A stretch of DNA of 64,000 nt from the NCBI RefSeq assembly GCF_900109265.1, contig NZ_FNZM01000009.1:1-64000 (forward strand), written 5' to 3'. Positions within the stretch are counted from its first letter, which is position 1. Each line of letters opens with the position of its first letter. Position numbers and translations under genes: made by a program. The DNA comes from Paraburkholderia tropica. Lineage in GTDB: Bacteria > Pseudomonadota > Gammaproteobacteria > Burkholderiales > Burkholderiaceae. A model generated the notes under the pieces. It was given only the letters and a program-made list of their open reading frames with translations. It was not told where the DNA came from and made no database searches. This document shows positions 26,035-36,852 of the stretch, piece after piece.

Positions 26035-26583
26035 TTACTCGGCTGCCGGCGCGCTTGCGGCTTCCGCGCCGCTGGCTGCCGCTGCGGGCGCCTTCGACTT
26101 CGGCTTGCCCTTGTGCTTGCCGTGAGCCGGACCCTTCGCGCCCGGACCCGGGCCGCGGTGACGGAAGGTGGTGTCGGCGAGCTTCTTCTGTTCCGGCGAG
26201 AGGCTGGTGTAGAGCGGCTCGAAAGCCGTCACGAGCTTCTGCATGTCTTCGGCGTGCGCCTGGCTGATCTGCGCGTACTGCTTCATGTCGTCGAGCGCGT
26301 TACGCGACGTTTCGCTGTCCGCGCGCTGCTTGTACAGCGTGGCCATCGTCTCGCCGTTGTTGCGCATCGTGTCGGCGAACGCCTTCCATTGCGGCTCCTG
26401 CTCGGGCGTGATCTTCAGCGCCGAGTGCAGGTAAGCGATACGCTCTTCCACGCGTTGCTGATGCTGTGCAGCGCGCACGTCGGCACCCGACGCCGCAGCA
26501 GCCGCAGGCGTGGACGCGGCGGTTTGCGCGAACGCACCGCTCATGGACAGCGTAGCGGCCAGGATGACGAAAGCTTTCTTCAT
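26035..26583 (-). CDS. Spy/CpxP-like LTXXQ periplasmic protein
   Basis: This 182-residue protein has a signal peptide (MKKAFVILAATLSMSGAFAQ, cleavage after Phe-Ala). Two LTxxQ-like motifs, ITPEQEPQW and LSPEQK, frame a helical core, the pattern of Spy/CpxP periplasmic chaperones that respond to envelope stress. Spy-type proteins are usually about 140-160 residues; here an additional C-terminal tail rich in Lys, Gly, Ala and Pro (HGKHKGKPKSKAP and following) makes it longer. No CpxR box was identified upstream. Confidence 0.8.
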   Translation of the reverse strand: MKKAFVILAATLSMSGAFAQTAASTPAAAAASGADVRAAQHQQRVEERIAYLHSALKITPEQEPQWKAFADTMRNNGETMATLYKQRADSETSRNALDDMKQYAQISQAHAEDMQKLVTAFEPLYTSLSPEQKKLADTTFRHRGPGPGAKGPAHGKHKGKPKSKAPAAAASGAEAASAPAAE

Positions 26584-26856
26584 TGTTGCTCCTTGAATCT
26601 TCGTTTCGTAGCGAGTAGGCGCGTTACCCGGCAGCGAGGCCGGTAACAGCCGATATTAGTACCACGTTATCGTGTAAAAGCGGCTGCGATGCCACAACTG
26701 CTTACAAACGAAACGCTCCGAAATACCCTGAAATACGCAGTGCGCATCGCATTCCGCCTCGCATGAAGGTGGCGGCGTGCTTTCACTGTCGTGGCCACGC
26801 GCGCGATAATGGCGCGAGCTTCTTAACGTTTCTTCACATAGAGAGCCGCTTCCTCG

Positions 26857-27321
26857 ATGAGACCGCCGCGCCTCGACCAACTCGACGACCTCGACCGCAG
26901 CCTCGTCGCGCTGCTGCAGGAAAACGCGCGCGAAAGCGTGGCCAATCTCGCGCGTCAGCTCGACGTCGCGCGCACCACGGTGCTCGCGCGCATCGCGCGG
27001 CTCGAACGCACGCAGGTGATCGCCGGTTATGGCGTGCGCCTGGGCCAGGACGTGCTCGACGCGAGCCTGCAGGCGTGGGTCGGACTGATCATCGCGCCGC
27101 GTCACGGGCCGGACGTGCAGAAGCGGCTCGGCAAGATGCCCGAGGTGCAGTTGCTCTGCGCGGTGAGCGGCGAATACGACTACGTGGCGTGGCTGCGCGC
27201 CGATTCGCCCGATCGGCTGAACGATCTGCTCGACCAGATCGGCGGCATGCAGGGCGTGGAGCGCACGACCACGTCGATCGTGCTCGCGCGCAAGATCGAC
27301 CGCGGTACGGTGATGGGCTGA
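26857..27321 (+). CDS. Lrp/AsnC-family regulator
   Basis: This 154-residue protein has an N-terminal helix-turn-helix (about residues 20-50, ESVANLARQLDVARTTVLAR) and a C-terminal RAM ligand domain (VSGEYDYVAWLRADSPDRLN). Lrp-type proteins bind amino acids and assemble as octamers on DNA. The gene lies just upstream, same strand, of a saccharopine-dehydrogenase-family gene, with two inverted repeats between them, so it probably regulates that gene in response to an amino acid, lysine being the natural candidate. Confidence 0.88.
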   Translation: MRPPRLDQLDDLDRSLVALLQENARESVANLARQLDVARTTVLARIARLERTQVIAGYGVRLGQDVLDASLQAWVGLIIAPRHGPDVQKRLGKMPEVQLLCAVSGEYDYVAWLRADSPDRLNDLLDQIGGMQGVERTTTSIVLARKIDRGTVMG

Positions 27322-27401
27322 AACGGATTGGGGTGGATTGAAGCGGATTGAAGCGCACCGACGCGGTTTGCCGCGGCGCGTTTTTACGCTGTTTTTACCC
27401 T

Positions 27402-27441
27402 TTTTCGTCACTCTGACGAAAACCTTCGTCTAAATGACGAA
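27402..27441. promoter_or_regulatory. Paired inverted repeats, probable Lrp-type operator
   Basis: TTTTCGTCA (27402-27410) and TGACGAAAA (27414-27422) form a perfect 9-bp dyad, and TTCGTC (27425-27430) and GACGAA (27436-27441) repeat the same core right next to it. Four copies of TTCGTC/GACGAA within 40 bases, in an AT-rich promoter gap, fit cooperative binding of an Lrp oligomer. The sites lie 116 bases before the dehydrogenase start. Confidence 0.65.
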
Positions 27442-27557
27442 AGTCGACGACAAAGCGCATCATTTTGCGCCTATCAACTGATTTTGCACCTCCCTAGACT
27501 GTCTGCGAACGGGCGCCGCAAGCCCATCGATCACAGAACATGAAAAGGAGAGGCGAG

Positions 27558-28664
27558 ATGAAAGTCGCGATTGCAGGCGCCGGCCTGATTGGCCACACCA
27601 TTGCTCACATGCTGCGCGAAACCGGCGACTACGAAGTGGCCGCGCTCGACCGCGATGCACGCGCGCTCGACGCGCTTTCGGCGCAGGGCATTCCCACCGT
27701 GCGCGTCGACTCCGCCGACGCCGCCGCGCTGCGCGGCGCGCTCGAAGGCTACGACGTGCTGATTAACGCGCTGCCGTATTACCTCGCCGTGAATGTCGCG
27801 TCAGCGGCCAAGGGTGCGGGCGTGCATTATTTCGATCTGACCGAGGACGTGCGCGCCACGCATGCGATCCGCGCGCTCGCCGAAGGCGCCGATCACGCGT
27901 TCATGCCGCAGTGCGGTCTCGCGCCGGGCTTTATCGGCATCGCGGCGCACGCGCTCGCGAGCCGCTTCACCGAGATCCGCGAAGTGAAAATGCGCGTCGG
28001 CGCGCTGCCGCAGTTTCCGACCAATGCGCTCAAATACAACCTCACGTGGAGCGTGGACGGTCTCATCAACGAATACTGCCAGCCCTGCGAAGCGATTCGC
28101 GACAGCCGCATGCAATGGGTGCAGCCGCTCGAAGGACTCGAACATTTTTCGCTCGACGGCGTCGAGTACGAGGCGTTCAACACCTCGGGCGGACTCGGCA
28201 CGCTGTGCGAAACGCTGTCAGGCCGCGTGGAGTCGCTCGACTACAAGTCGGTGCGCTATCCGGGGCATCGCGCGCTGATGCAATTCCTGCTCGAGGATCT
28301 GCGTCTTTCCGGCGACCGCGACACGCTCAAGAACATCATGCGCCGCGCGATTCCGTCGACCGAGCAGGACGTCGTGCTGATCTTCATGACCGTCACCGGC
28401 ATGCGCAACGGCCAGCTCGTGCAGGAAGTCTTCACGCGCAAGATCTTCGCGAAGACCGTCTGCGGCATGCCGATGAGCGCGATCCAGATCACCACGGCCG
28501 GTTCGATGTGCGCGGTGCTCGATCTGTTCCGCGAGAAGCGTCTGCCGCAAGCGGGCTTCGTGCGTCAGGAGCAGGTGTCGCTGCCGCAATTCCTCGCCAA
28601 CCGCTTCGGTCAGGTGTACGAGGGCGCGACGCTCGATGCGCGTGCTCCGGCGGCGGTGGTCTAA
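27558..28664 (+). CDS. Saccharopine-dehydrogenase-family oxidoreductase (lysine dehydrogenase-like)
   Basis: This 368-residue protein starts at 27558 (MKVAIAGAGLIGHTIAHMLR) after GGAGAGG. The Rossmann motif GAGLIG opens the NAD(P) domain and PQCGLAPGFIGIAAHAL marks the catalytic region of this family. Candidate reactions are lysine 6-dehydrogenase or carboxynorspermidine/saccharopine-type reductions. An Lrp regulator just upstream favours amino-acid metabolism, possibly lysine. Function is inferred; substrate is not fixed by the sequence. Confidence 0.78.
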   Translation: MKVAIAGAGLIGHTIAHMLRETGDYEVAALDRDARALDALSAQGIPTVRVDSADAAALRGALEGYDVLINALPYYLAVNVASAAKGAGVHYFDLTEDVRATHAIRALAEGADHAFMPQCGLAPGFIGIAAHALASRFTEIREVKMRVGALPQFPTNALKYNLTWSVDGLINEYCQPCEAIRDSRMQWVQPLEGLEHFSLDGVEYEAFNTSGGLGTLCETLSGRVESLDYKSVRYPGHRALMQFLLEDLRLSGDRDTLKNIMRRAIPSTEQDVVLIFMTVTGMRNGQLVQEVFTRKIFAKTVCGMPMSAIQITTAGSMCAVLDLFREKRLPQAGFVRQEQVSLPQFLANRFGQVYEGATLDARAPAAVV

Positions 28665-28712
28665 GTCAGGTGGGAAGCAGAGGCGGCCGCGGCGTTCAGT
28701 CGGCGGCCGCCG

Positions 28713-29294
28713 TCACAACGATTGCAGGCGCTGCAATAGCGCGTCGTAGTCCGCGTCGGTGGGCGAGGTGGTGTCGAACGCGATCAGCGCGTCGAGTGCC
28801 GCGCCGACCGGGTCGATGCGGCGCTGCCGGTAATCGTCCCAATGCGCGAGCTTCCAGGCGTCGTCCGGATGGGCGCGCGCCACGATGCGGTGCTGTGCGG
28901 TCGCTTCGTCGCAGCGCACCCAGACGGCCGCCACTTTCACATCGGCGTCCACGCCCAGCCACGCACGATCGGTGAGACGCCGCTCACGCGCCTCGCGCGA
29001 CAGCGGCGCGACCACCAGCACGCTCACGCCGAGTGCGAGATTCTCGCGGGCCGTGTCGAGCAGCCCCTGGTATTCGGGATCGCGCAGATGGTGGAGAAAC
29101 AGCGGGCTGTCGCGGTCATGCGGGTCCTGACCGAGCGCGCTGAGCGTCGCGGCGCTCGTGCGGCCATAGAGCGTGTCCTTGTCGAGCAGGCAGAACGGTT
29201 CGCCCGTCGCGCGCGCCAGCGGGCCGATCAGGCGTTTGGCGAGCGAAGTTTTGCCCGTGCCGGCGTGACCGCACACCATCACGAGTCTCGTCAC
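28713..29294 (-). CDS. P-loop kinase-like ATPase
   Basis: This 193-residue protein starts at GTG 29294, chosen because that codon overlaps the cydX stop (GTGA, 29291-29294) and places the Walker A motif CGHAGTGKTSLAK at the N-terminus as in small nucleotide or antibiotic kinases. A DKDTLYGR segment and a later ARAHPDDAWKLAHWDDY lid-like stretch resemble the zeta-toxin/adenylylsulfate-kinase-like AAA_33 group. Substrate unknown. Coupling to a CydX homologue is odd (see findings). Confidence 0.75.
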   Translation of the reverse strand: MTRLVMVCGHAGTGKTSLAKRLIGPLARATGEPFCLLDKDTLYGRTSAATLSALGQDPHDRDSPLFLHHLRDPEYQGLLDTARENLALGVSVLVVAPLSREARERRLTDRAWLGVDADVKVAAVWVRCDEATAQHRIVARAHPDDAWKLAHWDDYRQRRIDPVGAALDALIAFDTTSPTDADYDALLQRLQSL

Positions 29295-29464
29295 GAACGG
29301 CTTTCCGGTGCTGCCGGCACACGGGCGCGGCCATCGTCGCCGCTGGAGGCCGGGGTGTCGCCGGGCCGCTCGAAGAACTTGCCGTTCGCATCGAGCCACA
29401 TCACGTTGATGATGCCGAAGCCGAGCGCGACGCCAATGCCGAGTATCCACGTGAAATACCACAT
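29291..29464 (-). CDS. cydX: CydX-like small subunit of cytochrome bd oxidase, orphan
   Basis: This 57-residue protein starts at ATG 29464 with AGGAGG upstream. The N-terminus MWYFTWILGIGVALGFGIIN is a single membrane helix with the CydX/YbgT signature (MWYF-x-W-x-LG), followed by a soluble tail of about 30 residues. CydX stabilises the heme b595/d site of CydAB quinol oxidase. No cydA or cydB lies in this window, and the tail is longer than in E. coli CydX (37 residues total). It is translationally coupled to the P-loop ATPase. Confidence 0.75.
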   Translation of the reverse strand: MWYFTWILGIGVALGFGIINVMWLDANGKFFERPGDTPASSGDDGRARVPAAPESRS

Positions 29465-29638
29465 CGCTCGCGTCCTCCTGCGGGTGCCCGATGAATTTCG
29501 GGACAGCATACTCCATCGCCGCGCGCCTCGTGCCGCCGCGCGTATATCATGGGACCGCACGCGAACATCGCGACATCGGCCTGACCGGCCGGTCGCGCAT
29601 CACCGGCGAATGACAGAACAAACGAGGGGAGAGCGTCC

Positions 29639-30148
29639 ATGCGAGCGAGCGGAGTGAGCGTGTCGTCGTCGGGGAGCGGGGCGGGAGGCAGGATGCGCAA
29701 CCGGCGGGCGTCGCTTGCCGCGGTCTCGTGCGCCGCCCTGACAGTGGCGCTGAGTCTGCTCATGTGCCTGACGCTCGGCGGCTGCGCCGAGGAGCGCGCG
29801 GCCGCCGCGCCGTTCAAGCCGGTCCCGGCCGCACGCATCCTCAAGCCCGGCTACACCACGCCCGGCGAAGGGCTCGTGGCCGTGGACGTGCGTCGCGAGC
29901 GCACCGGCAACGTGATCGTCAAATTCCGCGACGCGCCCGTCTACCTCGACGGCGAGCGCGTCACCGACCTGATGGACGGCGAGCACGTCACGTTCTACCT
30001 GAAACCCGGCGTGCACCGCATCGGCGTCTCGACGCAGTTCGATCCGGTCGTCGAACTGCGTTTTCTCGTCGACGCCCGTTATACGAGCTTCGCCAGCGTA
30101 ACGTTCGACAAGGATCATCGGATCGGCATCCGGCGCGTGCCGCACTGA
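29639..30148 (+). CDS. Lipoprotein of unknown function
   Basis: This 169-residue protein has a long, Ser/Gly/Arg-rich N-terminus, a hydrophobic signal and a lipobox (LTLGGC, Cys at about residue 49). The start may be internal (ATG at 29693, MRNRRASLAAV), which would give a more normal signal peptide. The mature part contains a compact beta-rich domain (VVKFRDAPVYLDGERVTDLM-like alternation) reminiscent of PEGA or carbohydrate-binding-like folds. No named family recognised. It lies 152 bases before corA. Confidence 0.65.
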   Translation: MRASGVSVSSSGSGAGGRMRNRRASLAAVSCAALTVALSLLMCLTLGGCAEERAAAAPFKPVPAARILKPGYTTPGEGLVAVDVRRERTGNVIVKFRDAPVYLDGERVTDLMDGEHVTFYLKPGVHRIGVSTQFDPVVELRFLVDARYTSFASVTFDKDHRIGIRRVPH

Positions 30149-30300
30149 GGCGCCGCACTGACCCGGGCGCGGAACCTGCTAGCCAGCGGCCTGGTCAATC
30201 CAGCGCTTACACTGGGAACCGCTTCAGCGAAACGATTCAACTTCAGGACGAGCGGCTTGCAAAGCTTTCAGTTTCCGCACGCCGCCAGGACGAACACGAC

Positions 30301-31278
30301 ATGCTCATCAATTGCGCCGCGTATCAGGGCGGCAAGAAACTGGCCGACATCGATGTCGAGGCCATCAGCGACTATCTGCAGAAACCGGAGTGCTTCGTCT
30401 GGGTCGCACTCAAGGATCCCGACGCGGGCGAGATGGCCGCGATGCAGGAGGAATTCGGGCTGCACGTGCTCGCGATCGAAGACGTGATGAACGGCAACCA
30501 GCGCCCGAAGATCGAGGAATACGGCGACACGCTGTTCGCGGTGTTCCACACGATCGAACTCGACGCCGACAGCGAACTCGTGACCGGCCAGGTCAACGTG
30601 TTCGCGGGCAAGAATTTCGTGCTCTCGGTGCGCCACCGCGCGCAGCAGGGTTTCACCGACGTGCGCGCGCGCTGCGAGCGCGAGCCGGAACTGCTCAGCG
30701 AAGGCTCGGGTTTCGTGCTCTACGCGCTGATGGACAGCGTGGTCGATCGCTACATGCCGGTGCTCGAATCGCTCGCGAGCGAAATCGAGGAACTGGAGGA
30801 CCGCATCTTCGAGAAGCACAATCTCGCGGCCTCGCGCGCCATCATCGAAGATCTCTATTCGCTCAAGCGCCGTTTCGTGATCTTCCAGCATCACGTCACG
30901 CCGCTGCTCGACGCCGTCGGCAAGCTGATCGGCGGGCGCATTCCGCAGATCTGCGCGGGCATGCAGGCGTATTATCGCGACGTGTACGACCACCTCGTGC
31001 GCCTGTCCAACACGATCGACGCGCGCCGCGAAATGATCGTCACGGCGATCCAGGTGAATCTCGGCATGATTTCGCTCGCCGAGAACGAGGTGACCAAGCG
31101 GCTCGGCTCGTTCGCGGCCCTGTTCGCCGTGCCGACCATGATTGCGGGTATCTACGGGATGAACTTCGAACGCATTCCCGAGCTACATTACAAATACGGC
31201 TACGAAACCTGTCTGGCCGTGATGGCCGGCATCGACATCGTGCTGTACTTTCTGTTCCGCCGCGGCGGGTGGCTCTGA
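30301..31278 (+). CDS. corA: CorA-family magnesium/cobalt transporter
   Basis: This 325-residue protein has a long cytoplasmic N-terminal domain, the stalk helix and two C-terminal membrane helices. The essential Gly-Met-Asn signature is in IAGIYGMNFERIPE between them, and the protein ends a few residues after TM2 (YFLFRRGGWL), as usual. It forms a homopentameric divalent-cation channel in the inner membrane. ATG 30301 gives the normal CorA length; the open frame upstream overlaps the lipoprotein gene in another frame. Confidence 0.92.
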   Translation: MLINCAAYQGGKKLADIDVEAISDYLQKPECFVWVALKDPDAGEMAAMQEEFGLHVLAIEDVMNGNQRPKIEEYGDTLFAVFHTIELDADSELVTGQVNVFAGKNFVLSVRHRAQQGFTDVRARCEREPELLSEGSGFVLYALMDSVVDRYMPVLESLASEIEELEDRIFEKHNLAASRAIIEDLYSLKRRFVIFQHHVTPLLDAVGKLIGGRIPQICAGMQAYYRDVYDHLVRLSNTIDARREMIVTAIQVNLGMISLAENEVTKRLGSFAALFAVPTMIAGIYGMNFERIPELHYKYGYETCLAVMAGIDIVLYFLFRRGGWL

Positions 31279-31390
31279 GTCAAACTCCGGGTCAAACCGC
31301 CGCCAGGACGGGTGGCCGCATGGCAGGACTGAAGGCGTAACACGCAGAGAAGAGAAGGACCGGCATCCCGTCCACCGTTTCGGGATGCTT

Positions 31391-31402
31391 GCAAACGTTT
31401 GC
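31391..31402. promoter_or_regulatory. LacI-type operator before the ribose operon
   Basis: GCAAACGTTTGC is a perfect 12-bp palindrome with central CG, 53 bases before the rbsB start. This is the shape of an RbsR/LacI-family operator, and an RbsR-like gene is in the operon. The 10-bp core recurs at 37929 before the chemoreceptor gene. Confidence 0.8.
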
Positions 31403-31455
31403 GCATAACCAGAAATACGGCCCGCACCGGGCCAGACAAACCGGAGACACAAACG

Positions 31456-32412
31456 ATGAACTTCCGCATCCGCCGTCGCGTGCTGTGCACGGCCGTCGCC
31501 CTCGCCACCGTCGCGCTCACGCCGCTCGCCGCTCATGCGCAGGCGGCGGCCCACAAGCCCAAGGTCGCGCTCGTCATGAAGTCGCTCGCCAACGAGTTCT
31601 TCCTGACCATGGAAAACGGCGCGAAGGACTACCAGAAGCACAACGCCGGCGCCTTCGACCTCGTCACCAACGGCATCAAGAACGAAACCGATACGGCCGC
31701 GCAGATCCAGATCGTCGAGCAGATGATCGTCTCGAAGGTCGACGCCATCGTGCTCGCGCCCGCCGACTCGAAAGCGCTCGTGCCGGTCGTGAAGAAGGCC
31801 GTGGACGCGGGCATCATCGTCGTGAACATCGACAACCGGCTCGATCCCGACGTGCTCAAGTCGAAGAACCTGAACGTGCCGTTCGTCGGGCCGGACAACC
31901 GCAAGGGCGCGCGCCTCGTCGGCGACTACCTCGCGAAGAAGCTCAAGGCGGGCGACCAGGTGGGCATCGTGGAAGGCGTGTCGACGACCACCAACGCGCA
32001 GCAGCGCACGGCCGGCTTCAAGGACGCGATGGACGCGCTCGGCGCGAAGATCGTGTCCACCCAGTCGGGCGAGTGGGAAATCGACAAGGGCAATGCGGTG
32101 GCCTCGGCCATGCTCAACGAGTATCCCGACCTGAAGGCGCTGCTCTGCGGTAACGACAACATGGCGATCGGCGCGGTCTCGGCCGTGCGCGCGGCGGGCA
32201 AGCAGGGCAAGGTCTACGTGGTGGGCTACGACAACATCGACGCCATCAAGCCGATGCTCAAGGACGGCCGCGTGCTCGCGACCGCCGACCAGTACGCCGC
32301 CAAACAGGCCGTGTTCGGCATCGATACCGCCCTCAAGGCCATCAAGGAGCACAAGAAGCAATCCGATCTGTCGGGCGTGGTGGAAACGCCCGTGGTGCTG
32401 GTCACGAAGTAA
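31456..32412 (+). CDS. rbsB: Ribose-type ABC transporter periplasmic binding protein RbsB
   Basis: This 318-residue protein has a signal peptide (residues 1-28, ending Ala-His-Ala) and the ribose/galactose-type periplasmic binding fold. Recognition features include ANEFFLTMENGAKDYQ at the first ligand loop, DAIVLAPADSKALVP and CGNDNMAIGAVSAVRAAG at the hinge and second lobe. The Phe-rich first loop and Asp-Asn loop fit a pentose ligand, but other pentoses or cyclitols cannot be excluded. First gene of the operon; start is supported by GGAG. Confidence 0.85.
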   Translation: MNFRIRRRVLCTAVALATVALTPLAAHAQAAAHKPKVALVMKSLANEFFLTMENGAKDYQKHNAGAFDLVTNGIKNETDTAAQIQIVEQMIVSKVDAIVLAPADSKALVPVVKKAVDAGIIVVNIDNRLDPDVLKSKNLNVPFVGPDNRKGARLVGDYLAKKLKAGDQVGIVEGVSTTTNAQQRTAGFKDAMDALGAKIVSTQSGEWEIDKGNAVASAMLNEYPDLKALLCGNDNMAIGAVSAVRAAGKQGKVYVVGYDNIDAIKPMLKDGRVLATADQYAAKQAVFGIDTALKAIKEHKKQSDLSGVVETPVVLVTK

Positions 32413-32443
32413 GCGCCGTGCATGGCGCGCGGCGCGCACACGC

Positions 32444-32471
32444 TATGCATGCCGAATTTTCGGCGTGCATA
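32444..32471. promoter_or_regulatory. Hairpin in the rbsB-rbsA gap
   Basis: TATGCATGCCGAA (32444-32456) pairs with TTCGGCGTGCATA (32459-32471) with one G-T wobble and a 2-base loop. No T-run follows, so it is less likely a terminator than an mRNA 3'-end protector, which would leave more rbsB message than rbsA-rbsC message. The rest of the 361-base gap shows no gene. Confidence 0.6.
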
Positions 32472-32773
32472 ACGGTGCAACCGACGCGCGGCGATTTCCC
32501 GGTGCGGCGGGCGCGCGGCCATTCTTCATACTTTTCGTGCAATAAGCGCTCAAGAAAGCTGCGGCGCCGCCGTTATTTCGTCGGTGATGGGCGCGTGTGC
32601 ATCCGGGCAGCGAGAAGGCCCGTTTTCCCGCGCCGTCGCCTGACGATGTCCGGGCCAGCCGCCCGGCGTCGCAACCGCGGGATCGTCCGGATGGCAACCG
32701 CCCGGACGCGCCGACGGAACCACGAGGCGTGCCCGCGGACCTGGGCGGCGCAGCCCGCGACTACAGGATCGTG

Positions 32774-34446
<1,673 letters not shown>

Positions 34447-34450
<4 letters not shown>

Positions 34451-35463
34451 CGAACGGACCGTTGCGCGAACCGGCAACGAATCAGCCCGCGCCGCAAGCC
34501 GCGAGCGGCAAGCCCGCGGGCACGCGTTTCGGCTTCTCGAACTACCTCGGGCTGGCGCTCGCGCTGGTCGCGATGATCGTACTGTTCTCGCTGTTGAGTT
34601 CGCACTTCCTGACATACGATACGTTCAGTACGATCGCGAACCAGATTCCCGATCTCGTCGTGATGTCGGTGGGCATGACCTTCGTGCTGATCATCGCGGG
34701 CATCGATCTGTCCGTGGGCTCGGTGCTTGCGCTGGGCGCGTCGGTCGTGAGCGTCGCGGCGCTCAAATGGGGACTCGGCGCGCTGCCTTCCGCCGTGCTC
34801 GGCGTGCTGGCCGCGGCGGCCACGGGCACGCTCACGGGCGCGGTCACGGTGGGCTGGCGGATTCCGTCGTTCATCGTGTCGCTGGGCGTGCTGGAAGCCG
34901 CGCGCGGCTTCGCGTACCAGATGACGAATTCGCGCACGGCCTATATCGGCGACGCATTCGATTTTCTCTCGAATCCGATCGCGTTCGGCATCTCGCCCGC
35001 GTTCCTGATCGCCGTCGCGGTCATGGTGATCGCGCAGCTGGTGCTCACGCGCACGGTGTTCGGCCGCTATCTGATTGGTATCGGTACCAACGAGGAAGCG
35101 GTGCGGCTCGCGGGCGTCGATCCGCGGCCCTACAAGGTGATCGTGTTCGCGCTGATGGGCGCGCTGTCCGGGCTCGCGGCGCTGTTTCAGGTGTCGCGCC
35201 TCGAAGCCGCCGATCCGAACGCGGGCGTCGGGCTGGAGCTGCAGGTGATCGCGGCCGTGGTGATCGGCGGCACGAGTCTGATGGGCGGGCGCGGTTCGGT
35301 GATCAGCACGTTTTTCGGCGTGTTGATCATCTCCGTGCTGGCGGCGGGGCTTGCGCAGATCGGCGCGAACGAGCCGACCAAACGCATCATCACCGGCGCG
35401 GTGATCGTGGTGGCGGTGGTGCTCGATACGTATCGCAGCCGGCGCGGCAAACGCAAGGCTTGA
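34447..35463 (+). CDS. rbsC: Ribose-type ABC transporter permease
   Basis: This 338-residue inner-membrane permease of the RbsC family has about ten helices. Diagnostic segments are TFVLIIAGIDLSVGSVLALG (the GIDLSVG motif), PSFIVSLGVLEAARG and GGTSLMGGRGSVISTFFGVL with the EAA-like cytoplasmic loop. An N-terminal cytoplasmic extension of about 30 residues is Pro/Ala-rich. It pairs with the two-domain ATPase, to which it is translationally coupled. Confidence 0.92.
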
Positions 35464-35739
35464 TGGGCGTCGGAAGGGAATCGGAAAAGTATCGACTAGC
35501 CGTGCAATGCAGCATCGACGGAAAAACCAGCCGGAACCGGCAGCAACAGATGAAGCGATAAAAGCGGTAGACGAACGCTGCGCGCGCAACCAGGCGCGGC
35601 GCGACGGCTCGGACCGCGGCAAGAAGAAGACATTCGAGGGCGTGCCCGCGCATTGGACCAGCGCGGGCGACGAGAGCAATCACCGCCGCGTGGCGGCAGC
35701 AGTAGCAAACGGCAGCACGAAGCAGGAGCAACATACAAG

Positions 35740-36780
35740 ATGGCGACGATCAAGGATGTAGCCGCAGTGGCGGGGGTGTCTTTTACGACGGTGTCGCATG
35801 TGGTGAACAATTCGCGTCCGGTCTCGGCGGACGTGCGGGCCAAGGTCGAGCGCGCGATACGCGAGCTCAACTACGTGCCGTCGGCGGTCGCGCGCTCGCT
35901 CAAGGCGCGCTCGACCGCGACGATCGGGCTCGTCGTGCCGAACGGAACGAATCCGTATTTCGCGGAGCTGGCGCGCGGCGTCGAGGACGGCTGTGCGAAG
36001 AAAGGCTACTGCGTGTTCTTCTGCAATTCCGACGACGATCCCGTAAAGCAGCGCAACTATCTGCGCGTGCTGCAGGAAAAGCGCATCGACGGGCTGATCG
36101 TGGCCTCGGCGGGCGACGACGCGGTGCTTGCGGCGACGCTCGGCGACACCCGCGAGCCGATCGTGGTGGTGGACCGCAACATCGAAGGGCTCAACGCCGA
36201 TCTGGTGCAGATCGATCACGAGCGCGGCGCGTGGCTCGCGACGCGCCATCTGATCGAACTGGGTCACGCGAACATCGGCTGCATCACCGGGCCGATCACG
36301 ACGGCGGTCAGCGCGATGCGCATGCACGGTTTCCTGCGCGCGATGGCCGAACGCGGCATCGAGATCGCGCCGGGCGCGATCGTCGAAGCGGATTTTTCGG
36401 GTGCGGGCGGTTATCGCGCCGCGGCCCAGCTGTTCGACACGGTGCGCCCGAGCGCGATCTTCGCGGGCAACGACATGATGGGCATCGGCGCGCTGCGGGC
36501 GGCGGCGGAACGCGGCTTGCGCGTGCCGGCCGACTGCTCGATCATCGGTTTCGACGACATCGAACTGGGCAATTTCACGTGGCCAGCACTCTCGACGGTC
36601 GGGCAGCCCGCCCGCGCGCTCGGCGAAATGGCGGCGCTCACGCTGATCGAGCGCATCGGCGGCGAGCCGCGCGCGCGCGATGGCGTGTCGGTGCTGCGCC
36701 GCGTGATCGCGCCGGAACTGATGCCGCGCGAATCGACGGCGCCGTGGTGCGCGCCGGCGTCGGCATCGCTGGCGGCCTGA
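35740..36780 (+). CDS. rbsR: LacI-family regulator of the ribose operon (RbsR-like)
   Basis: This 346-residue protein starts at ATG 35740 (MATIKDVAAVAGVSFTTVSH) behind AGGAG. The helix-turn-helix is at about residues 4-23 and the hinge helix is SAVARSLKARSTATIGLVVP, followed by a sugar-binding core close to RbsR/PurR. Position between transporter and ribokinase genes, and the matching operators at 31391 and 37929, support control of ribose uptake and possibly of the chemoreceptor. The 276-base gap before it may hold a separate promoter. Confidence 0.87.
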   Translation: MATIKDVAAVAGVSFTTVSHVVNNSRPVSADVRAKVERAIRELNYVPSAVARSLKARSTATIGLVVPNGTNPYFAELARGVEDGCAKKGYCVFFCNSDDDPVKQRNYLRVLQEKRIDGLIVASAGDDAVLAATLGDTREPIVVVDRNIEGLNADLVQIDHERGAWLATRHLIELGHANIGCITGPITTAVSAMRMHGFLRAMAERGIEIAPGAIVEADFSGAGGYRAAAQLFDTVRPSAIFAGNDMMGIGALRAAAERGLRVPADCSIIGFDDIELGNFTWPALSTVGQPARALGEMAALTLIERIGGEPRARDGVSVLRRVIAPELMPRESTAPWCAPASASLAA

Positions 36781-36852
36781 CGCGGAACGTCGCGACGACG
36801 TCCTCGCCGCAGGCGCAGCCGCAGCAGCGGCCACTGCACAGGAGGGGACACA

